NCBI GenBank assembly: GCA_031283825.1
Contig: JAITAZ010000309.1
Span: 1 to 7,476 of the forward strand
Length of the DNA stretch: 7,476 nucleotides
Reading direction: 5' to 3'
Source of the DNA: Planctomycetaceae bacterium
GTDB taxonomy: Bacteria > Planctomycetota > Planctomycetia > Pirellulales > Thermoguttaceae
A program made the translations under genes and the position numbers. The notes beneath the pieces were generated by a model. The model was not told the origin of the DNA. It ran no database searches and was given only the letters and a program-made list of their open reading frames with translations. Positions 1 to 5,174 of this stretch are shown here, piece by piece. Every line of letters begins with the position of its first letter. The first letter of the stretch is position 1.

Positions 1-434
1 TTAATTTGCTCAATGAACTGTTCAGATGCCGGAAATAAATTTTTGTGGATGTTAAAAAACTCCCAAACATATCGCTGCACACTGTTAGTGAAAGAAACTC
101 TAAATCGCTCAACGCTTGACGTATCAATTCCTGAGAAATTAAACGCCATCACCGCGTAATTGTTTTTAAGCGGAGTCGGATTTTGACCAATATACAAATC
201 GCCGAAAAGCTGATTGAACTCATCGGCGTGATTTATATCGTAGTAATATGAGAGCATCGAGAGAAATAAACTTTTCCCGAATCGGCGAGGGCGAATGAAT
301 ATCTTGCTATCGTTTTCATTTTCAAGCAACTCAATAAATCGCGTCTTATCAACATAGACATAATTATTTTGTTCGCGAATACTTTTAAAATCCGCTTTAC
401 CGTATGGTAATTTTTTGGTTTTTTGAGTAGTCAT
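1..434 (-). CDS. AAA-ATPase-like protein (DUF1703/PD-(D/E)XK-associated family), N-terminal part
   Basis: The frame is open from an ATG at 434-432 to the left edge, giving 144 N-terminal residues. The translation has the hallmarks of the AAA-ATPase_like family: an opening LPYGKADFKSIRE (residues 9-21), then YVYVDKTRFIELLE (25-38), a P-loop-like RPRRFGKS (48-55, with K54 and S55 as the Walker A pair) and FGDLYIGQNPTPLKNNY (77-93). Members are usually about 500 residues, with a C-terminal PD-(D/E)XK nuclease-like domain (DUF1703). That part would lie beyond the window. The family is often present in many copies per genome in anaerobes; its cellular role is poorly known and is sometimes discussed in mobile-element or defence contexts. 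No clear Shine-Dalgarno precedes the start. A palindromic repeat arm lies about 30 bases upstream. Family assignment is from recognised motifs; function is not inferred. Confidence 0.85.
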   Translation of the reverse strand, partial: MTTQKTKKLPYGKADFKSIREQNNYVYVDKTRFIELLENENDSKIFIRPRRFGKSLFLSMLSYYYDINHADEFNQLFGDLYIGQNPTPLKNNYAVMAFNFSGIDTSSVERFRVSFTNSVQRYVWEFFNIHKNLFPASEQFIEQI

Positions 435-463
435 AAAATTTCATTTTTAGTTAAAGTAAATTT

Positions 464-494
464 GTAACCGTTCACGGTTTTTTAATTCGGAATT
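464..494. repeat. Half copy of dispersed palindromic repeat (left arm plus centre)
   Basis: It begins GTAACCGTTCACGG and runs through a T-rich spacer to AATTCGGAATT, the arm and centre shared with 1288-1318 and 7429-7476. No matching right arm follows directly; the nearest CCGTGAACGGTTAC is at 670-683. It is either a half copy or a copy split by about 170 bases. It lies 30 bases upstream of the start of the leftward AAA-ATPase-like gene. Confidence 0.8.
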
Positions 495-590
495 GAGTTT
501 TGAGTAATACCAGCGGGAATATTTGTTTTGTAATTATTATGAATGCACGTGAAATAATAATTTGCAAATAACAATAAATTAAAAACCATT

Positions 591-620
591 CGTAGAGACG
601 CAAGGCTTTGCGTCTCTATG
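591..620. repeat. GTAGAGACGCAA-type intergenic hairpin
   Basis: Arms 591-603 and 608-620 pair over 13 positions (one G-T wobble) around a GGCT loop. The core AGAGACGCAA/TTGCGTCTCT is perfect. From memory, very similar GTAGAGACGC palindromes are abundant between genes in cyanobacteria and some other phyla, so this is probably a member of a widespread small palindrome family. There is no T-run after either arm, so it is a poor intrinsic terminator. Confidence 0.8.
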
Positions 621-631
621 ATTGTTAATTT

Positions 632-683
632 GTAACTATTCGCGTTTTAATTTTTTTCGATAAAAAATTCCGTGAACGGTTAC
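632..683. repeat. Full copy of dispersed palindromic repeat, degenerate left arm
   Basis: The right arm CCGTGAACGGTTAC (670-683) is exact. The left arm GTAACTATTCGCG (632-644) departs from GTAACCGTTCACG at three positions. The T-rich left interior pairs with the A-rich right interior. Overall length is 52 nt, like the copies at 4862-4915 (54 nt) and 7429 to beyond the edge. Confidence 0.7.
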
Positions 684-1287
684 TAATTTATTTCTTGAGT
701 CTTTGATTTGAGTCTCCGATTTTAACAATTACTCAATGTTTTGAACGCGGGCAAGCTTATTTGTCGGCGTTTAAATTGGTATAATCGGCATAATCATTAT
801 GACTGCTATAATCAATTCTATCAATATAATTGTCTGTAATAAATCGTTTGTTTCAAGATAGTTTAATTTTTTAGAATCGTAACAATTATCGATTCGGCGT
901 AAATTTCTTTCAAATTCTCTGCGAAAAAGAAAAGCCCAAATGTCTAACTTGAAAATAAATTTTCCTGAAATCCGATTTTAATCTCGACTCTGCATCGGTT
1001 TGTGCGATATCTTTTATTGACGTAATTGATAATTTTCTGTTCTCGACTAGCCGCCGACTCAAAAACTAAAATTTATTTTAAGACTAAACATAATCTTCAA
1101 TTTTTCAAGCGGGTTCTTTTTGAATATTTGGTTTTGGACAATTTATCGATTGTTTTTCATGTCAAAATTAATCGCCTGCTTATTGACTGTTTTTTTATAA
1201 TTTGCGAAAATACACGCGAATCGATTGGAATATTACAATGGAATTATTGTAACGTTTATTAATATTTTCATGCAGTAATAATTTTTT
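684..1287. other. AT-rich stretch with no supported gene
   Basis: I find no convincing coding region. The only longish open frame (1026-1262, TTG start, 78 codons) gives a hydrophobic, low-information protein with no recognisable motif and no ribosome binding site. Three TATAAT hexamers occur at 780-785, 807-812 and 825-830, but none has a good -35 at 16-18 bases. A short inverted repeat GAATCG/CGATTC lies at 874-879 and 890-895. The stretch could be decayed sequence or a long regulatory region. Confidence 0.5.
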
Positions 1288-1318
1288 GTTACCGTTCACG
1301 GTTTTTAAATTCGGAATT
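1288..1318. repeat. Half copy of dispersed palindromic repeat
   Basis: GTTACCGTTCACGG is followed by TTTTTAAATTCGGAATT, almost identical to 464-494. No right arm follows; instead, five bases on, the fold-back at 1324-1424 begins. This would fit replacement of the right half or insertion next to the centre. Confidence 0.75.
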
Positions 1319-1323
1319 AAAGT

Positions 1324-1424
1324 ATTTTAAACTGTTCACACGTAAATTTTCGGTTCGAGCCGCCGGCTTTCCGAAAGTAAGCTGGCGGTTCTAACCGAAA
1401 TTTAAAGTGAGAGCAGTTTAAAAT
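1324..1424. repeat. ~100-nt imperfect palindrome / fold-back upstream of the histidine kinase
   Basis: Outer arms ATTTTAAACTG (1324-1334) and CAGTTTAAAAT (1414-1424) are perfect inverted repeats. Inner arms 1349-1369 and 1379-1399 pair over 21 positions with one mismatch when G-U pairs are allowed. Their core CCGCCGGCTT faces AAGCTGGCGG around the 9-nt loop TCCGAAAGT. Weaker pairing (TTCAC with GTGA) links inner and outer stems. The core is far more GC-rich than its surroundings. It ends 79 bases before the kinase start. It may be a structured leader or a small palindromic mobile element. Confidence 0.75.
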
Positions 1425-1503
1425 CCTACAGAGTAATCGCAAAAATTTAATTTACGAATAGTTTAGTTTAGAATGCAACAAGTTTCCATCTTGAAAAAAT
1501 TTC

Positions 1504-3891
1504 ATGTCGAATACCGATAAAAACGAAATTACGAAATTACGTCAACTTTTGGTTGGACGTAGCGCTCCGCCGTTTGAGGAATTATTCCCCAACGTTGACC
1601 AAGCTACGAATCCCGATCTCGCGACGACGTACTCCGACATACTTGAAATACGAGAGATTCTACGCTTATTCGCCGGCGGAGATTTCGACGTTGAAATACA
1701 AATTCGCGGTGCAATCGCCGGTTATTTGAAAACGTTGCAAGCTAATCTACGTCATCTTGCGTGGCAAGTTGAACAAGTCGCTATTGGCGATTTTTCGCAG
1801 CGAGTTGATTTCATGGGCAATTTCTCTAAAGCGTTCAACTCGATGGTAACTCAATTGTACGATTTCCGCGAGCGCGCCGCCGAAGAACGCACGCAAATAA
1901 TGCTCGACGCTACGCCGCTTTGTGTCGCGTTTTGGGATGAAAATATAAATCTTATTGATTGCAATCTTGAAGCGGTTCAGTTATTCGGTTTAAGATACAA
2001 GCAAGAATTTGTTGAACGATTTTTAGACTTCTCGCCGGAATTGCAGCCAAACGGAATGAATTCGCAACAACTAATAAAAGAGCGTTTGCGAACCGCGTTT
2101 GAAACAGGTCGATTAGAATTCGAATGGATGCATCAAACGGCGGCGGGCGAAATGTTGCCGTCGGAAGTTACTCTTGTTAGAGTTGAGCGAAAAGGCGTTT
2201 TTATGGTCGTGAGTTATATTCGCGATGTCCGTGAACTCAAGAAAGCTCAATTCGCGTTGGAGCAAGAGCGAATTTTGTTGCTCGACGTTCTCAATTCGAG
2301 TCCGGTGTGTTTCTCGATTGTGGTTGACGGAAAAATCAGATACTCGACTCCGTTCATGCAAGACTTTTTAGGAGTAAACGGAGAAGAAGAAATCAACGAC
2401 TTCTTCCAAGATCGAAACGCCGCAAAAAAATTATTCGACGAGTTGCTTGAAAACAAAATTATCCACTGGCGGGACGTGTCAATGCGAACCAAAAGCGGAG
2501 AGCCGAAAGAAATGTTGGCGAATTTATTCTACACGGATTACTACATGGAAAAAGGCGCGATGGTTTGGCTAGTTGACGTTACGCAGATTCGCAAAGCTCA
2601 AAATGAATTGCAAAACGCGCGTAATGTCGCGGAAGATTTAGCTAGACTGAAAAACGATTTCCTCGCTAATATTAGCCACGAAATAAGGACGCCGATGAAT
2701 GCGATTCTCGGAATTGCTAATCTGGTTCTAAACACGAAACTTGATGATAAACAACGCGATCTCGTAGGCACGTTGGAAAATTCAGCAAAGAAATTACTGA
2801 TAATTATCAACGATATTTTAGACTTTTCTAAACTTGAAGCCGGTAAATTGGTGATGCAATTAAAAGAATTTTCGCCTGCTAAAGTAATTGATGAAATCGT
2901 CCAAGAGTACAAACCGGAGATTGAAAATAAAGGCTTGCAATTTTTAATCAACGTCGATTCGGAGTTGCCGGAGAAAGTTATCGGCGACCACAGCAGATTA
3001 AAACAAGTGCTTGATAACCTGTTAAGCAACGCGATCAAATTTACGGAGACTGGAACGATTTCGTTGAAAGTTGACGCGTCGAGTACGTTGGATTCTACAA
3101 TTCTTTTGCCGGCAGATTTACAAGCCGTCGGCGAAATCAAAACTGACAATTCGGCGACATTGCGATTTGTTGTTTCTGATACGGGAATTGGAATGACCGA
3201 GAAAGAATTACGTCAGCTTTTCACGCCTTTTTCGCAAGCGGATTCCTCGACAACTAGACAATATGGCGGAACTGGTTTAGGGTTGTCGATAACAAAGAGT
3301 CTGGTAGAAGCGATGAACGGAAATATTAAATGTGAAAGTCATCGCGGACGCGGTTCGATTTTTAAATTTATGGTGAAATTCATGTTGCCGGATGTAAATG
3401 TGAATATTAACGCAACTGAAGTTACAATTCCTCCGACGCTAAAAAAAGATGAACCGCTGCAAATTGAAGAGAAAAAAGAAAAACCGCCGGATGTAGAAAT
3501 CCCTGAAAATGTACGAGGAATACTTATCTTGCTAGTTGAAGACAACAAGATAAATCAATTAGTTGCAACTGAATTATTAAAGAGAAAAGGATTCGAAGTT
3601 GATGTAGCGTCGAATGGAAGAATCGCTGTAGAGATGGTAAAGTTGAAAGATTACGGATTGGTGTTGATGGATATTCAGATGCCGGAGATGGACGGATTTC
3701 AAGCGACGGAAGCGATTAGAAAAGATCAAAAATTCGCTGACTTGCCGATTCTAGCAATGACTGCTCACGCGATGGCAGGATACAAAGAGCAATGCCTAGC
3801 CGCAGGAATGAACGAACATATCACCAAACCGATTGATCCGGTTGTATTATATAAAAGTATAATTCAGTGGGCAAAGATCAAAAAAAATTAA
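1504..3891 (+). CDS. Soluble hybrid sensor histidine kinase (HAMP-like, 2x PAS, HisKA, HATPase_c, receiver)
   Basis: This 795-residue protein autophosphorylates a histidine on sensing a signal and passes the phosphate to its own C-terminal receiver. A HAMP-like linker module lies at about 60-120 (QVEQVAIGDFSQRVDFMG, 88-105), a type common in cytoplasmic signalling proteins. Two PAS-like domains follow, at about 128-245 and 258-365, then a short coiled coil. HisKA carries NISHEIRTPMN (389-399), with H392 as phosphoacceptor. HATPase_c shows the N box (N505 and N509), G1 DTGIGM (559-564) and G2 GGTGLGL (588-594). After a charged, proline-rich linker (635-672) comes a receiver with E679/D680, phosphoacceptor D723, T753 and K775. 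All key residues are present. There is no signal peptide or membrane segment, so it should be cytosolic. The ATG start has no clear Shine-Dalgarno. No DNA-binding output is present, so a phosphotransfer partner lies elsewhere. The ligand is unknown. Confidence 0.96.
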   Translation: MSNTDKNEITKLRQLLVGRSAPPFEELFPNVDQATNPDLATTYSDILEIREILRLFAGGDFDVEIQIRGAIAGYLKTLQANLRHLAWQVEQVAIGDFSQRVDFMGNFSKAFNSMVTQLYDFRERAAEERTQIMLDATPLCVAFWDENINLIDCNLEAVQLFGLRYKQEFVERFLDFSPELQPNGMNSQQLIKERLRTAFETGRLEFEWMHQTAAGEMLPSEVTLVRVERKGVFMVVSYIRDVRELKKAQFALEQERILLLDVLNSSPVCFSIVVDGKIRYSTPFMQDFLGVNGEEEINDFFQDRNAAKKLFDELLENKIIHWRDVSMRTKSGEPKEMLANLFYTDYYMEKGAMVWLVDVTQIRKAQNELQNARNVAEDLARLKNDFLANISHEIRTPMNAILGIANLVLNTKLDDKQRDLVGTLENSAKKLLIIINDILDFSKLEAGKLVMQLKEFSPAKVIDEIVQEYKPEIENKGLQFLINVDSELPEKVIGDHSRLKQVLDNLLSNAIKFTETGTISLKVDASSTLDSTILLPADLQAVGEIKTDNSATLRFVVSDTGIGMTEKELRQLFTPFSQADSSTTRQYGGTGLGLSITKSLVEAMNGNIKCESHRGRGSIFKFMVKFMLPDVNVNINATEVTIPPTLKKDEPLQIEEKKEKPPDVEIPENVRGILILLVEDNKINQLVATELLKRKGFEVDVASNGRIAVEMVKLKDYGLVLMDIQMPEMDGFQATEAIRKDQKFADLPILAMTAHAMAGYKEQCLAAGMNEHITKPIDPVVLYKSIIQWAKIKKN

Positions 3892-3961
3892 CGAAAATTG
3901 CAGATAAATAATTATGAATAATTATGTATATTATTAAATTTTATTTATTCTGTGTTTAATT

Positions 3962-3966
3962 GGGAG
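3962..3966 (+). promoter_or_regulatory. Shine-Dalgarno-like GGGAG deciding the cytochrome start
   Basis: GGGAG lies 9 bases before the ATG at 3976. The in-frame GTG eight codons upstream (3952) has no such site and would place GGGAG inside the coding region. I therefore prefer the ATG. Confidence 0.55.
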
Positions 3967-3975
3967 CAATTTACG

Positions 3976-4860
3976 ATGCCTCGAAATGAATTTACGTCTA
4001 TTTTTTTACCGAGTTCTCCGATTCCAGATCCGCCGGATTGGCGTCCGTTTTTTTATATGATTTTTCAGGTAATGGTAATTTTAATTTTTGTTTCGTTTAT
4101 TGGATTTATAATTTATGAGATGGCGATGGATACGATAGACAAACCGATTTGGGAAGGCGGCGAGGCGATAGTAAAGCAGCAATTGACTCCTCCGACAGAC
4201 GAGGAAATTGCTTTGCAATTTAGGATAATTTCGCCTTTATCTAACACGCGGATTAGAGGCGGAGTTGTAACTATAATTTGCGATTGGCAACCGGATTCAT
4301 TTACGCAATTGAGAAATTCTCCGACCAAGTTGAAGCCTTCTTATGATCCGGAGTTATTGGTTGACGATCAGAGGGTAGGTTGGTCGGAGAGGTATGATAG
4401 GAGTTGGTATGTTCAAGTTGAGTTAAAGTCTGGTTTGCACAAGTTGCGAGTTGGGTCTTTTGTTGTTGAGTTTATTGTTGAGTCTAATGATGGCAACCGG
4501 TCTGAGGACATTTTACCTGGGCGGGTTGACAAGGATTTATCTTTAGTTGATAAGAGGAGTGATGACGATTATAAAATTAAAAAAGCGTTATGGCAGGTAG
4601 TGCGGACGCATGAGTTTGTAAATGATGCTGACAAGTGTGATATTTGTCATGAGATAATTGCGGACAAGGACAATTCATTAACGATGATGCAGAGACGAAC
4701 ATTGAGACCGGTGAATAATTCGTCGTCGTGTATAGGTTGTCATGATAAAAGCAAGATTCATTTTTCGCATGGCAATAAACTTGAAATCTGGGAAAGCTGT
4801 TCCAAATGCCACATCTTACATGGAACAACCGTTGACAAAAAAGGATTACTAAAAAAATAA
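3976..4860 (+). CDS. Membrane-anchored triheme c-type cytochrome (paired CXXCH type)
   Basis: The preferred ATG gives 294 residues; a GTG at 3952 would add eight. One hydrophobic segment at about 25-47 (FFYMIF...GFIIY) should anchor the protein, with the rest outside the inner membrane where heme c is attached. Residues about 80-175 look like a small beta-sandwich (LLVDDQRVGW and a GLHKLRVG turn), followed by a charged linker. The C-terminal part has three heme-binding motifs: CDICH (221-225), CIGCH (252-256) and CSKCH (275-279). The last two, with HFSHG between them and ILHG after, resemble the doubled CXXCH domain; H262, H265 and H282 are possible distal ligands. It is probably an electron carrier, partner unknown. 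It follows the kinase by 84 bases and is likely co-transcribed. The middle of the gene is strongly G-over-C and rich in GAG and AGG codons, unlike the hydrolase downstream. Confidence 0.88.
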   Translation: MPRNEFTSIFLPSSPIPDPPDWRPFFYMIFQVMVILIFVSFIGFIIYEMAMDTIDKPIWEGGEAIVKQQLTPPTDEEIALQFRIISPLSNTRIRGGVVTIICDWQPDSFTQLRNSPTKLKPSYDPELLVDDQRVGWSERYDRSWYVQVELKSGLHKLRVGSFVVEFIVESNDGNRSEDILPGRVDKDLSLVDKRSDDDYKIKKALWQVVRTHEFVNDADKCDICHEIIADKDNSLTMMQRRTLRPVNNSSSCIGCHDKSKIHFSHGNKLEIWESCSKCHILHGTTVDKKGLLKK

Positions 4861-4861
4861 G

Positions 4862-4915
4862 GTAACCGTTCACGGTTTTAAAATTGGGAACTTCTAAAAA
4901 CTCGTGAACGGTTAT
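4862..4915. repeat. Full copy of dispersed palindromic repeat at the cytochrome 3' end
   Basis: Left arm GTAACCGTTCACG (4862-4874) pairs with CGTGAACGGTTAT (4903-4915): 12 perfect pairs plus one wobble, with further imperfect pairing of the T-rich and A-rich interiors. It begins one base after the cytochrome stop codon. As RNA it would form a hairpin that could protect or end the message, but no U-run follows on the + strand, so a classic intrinsic terminator is not supported. Confidence 0.85.
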
Positions 4916-4976
4916 GTAAAAAATATACCTAATTTTCTTAACAAACTAGCATTTTAGAATAACGTTTTTACGTATG

Positions 4977-5004
4977 TTGACAGTCGTTTGAACTCTGATA
5001 TATT
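4977..5004 (+). promoter_or_regulatory. Near-consensus sigma70-type promoter for the hydrolase or a leader RNA
   Basis: TTGACA (4977-4982) is separated by 16 bases from TATATT (4999-5004), and the -10 is preceded by TGA, an extended -10 motif. Transcription would be expected to start near the A residues at 5011-5012. That is about ten bases before the fold-back at 5021-5126 and about 160 bases before the hydrolase start. It is the best promoter match I found in the window. Confidence 0.65.
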
Positions 5005-5020
5005 GTGCCTAACAATTGAA

Positions 5021-5126
5021 TTATTAACTCATTTTACGCACTTGTTGCCCCAGATCTGGTAGGCGACCTGATCGGTGATCAACCTGATCTACTGACGGAC
5101 AAATACTGCGTAACATGAGTTATTAA
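5021..5126 (+). ncRNA. Putative structured leader RNA or fold-back element (closing stem plus two hairpins)
   Basis: Outer arms 5021-5040 and 5107-5126 match as inverted repeats at 17 of 20 positions (shared TAACTCAT and TTACGCA blocks). Inside, hairpin A pairs GTTGCC (5044-5049) with GGCGAC (5062-5067) and continues CCA/TGG to a GATC loop at 5053-5056. Hairpin B (5070-5089) pairs GATCGGT with AACC-T-GATC around a GATCA loop. The inside is clearly more GC-rich than the flanks. A strong promoter sits just upstream, so the element should be transcribed at the 5' end of the hydrolase message or as a small RNA. No known riboswitch, 6S, SRP or tmRNA motif was recognised, and no U-run terminator follows. 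The alternative is a palindromic mobile element acting as DNA. Confidence 0.5.
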
Positions 5127-5174
5127 AATATTCCACAAATATGTTACAAAAATTTCAACCAACTAAAACTAAAA

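Noticed and set aside
1026..1262. Open reading frame of 78 codons in the gene-free stretch
   Set aside because: It has a TTG start and no ribosome binding site, and gives a low-complexity hydrophobic product with no recognisable motif in very AT-rich DNA, where chance frames of this size are common.
1473..1520. 15-codon upstream frame (MQQVSILKKFHVEYR) overlapping the kinase start by 17 bases
   Set aside because: Translational coupling is possible, but there is no ribosome binding site and nothing beyond the frame itself supports it.
2598..3149. 183-codon minus-strand frame inside the kinase gene
   Set aside because: It lies antisense to the conserved HisKA/HATPase region, and its product is serine-rich and unrecognisable.
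3907..3926. Tandem duplication of AATAATTATG
   Set aside because: Two 10-base units in an AT-rich spacer; no array and no evident function.
3921..3939. dif-like stretch with TGTATA core followed by TTATTAAAT
   Set aside because: It resembles the centre and right half of the E. coli dif site, and lies near a skew change, but the right half lacks two bases and the left half does not match; AT-rich chance similarity is more likely.
4862..4915. Classic intrinsic terminator after the cytochrome gene
   Set aside because: The hairpin is good, but no U-run follows the right arm and the loop is long; similar copies occur away from gene ends.
5021..5126. Integron attC site
   Set aside because: Size and bulged fold-back are suggestive, but the GTTRRRY and RYYYAAC core sites are absent and no integrase or cassette array is visible.
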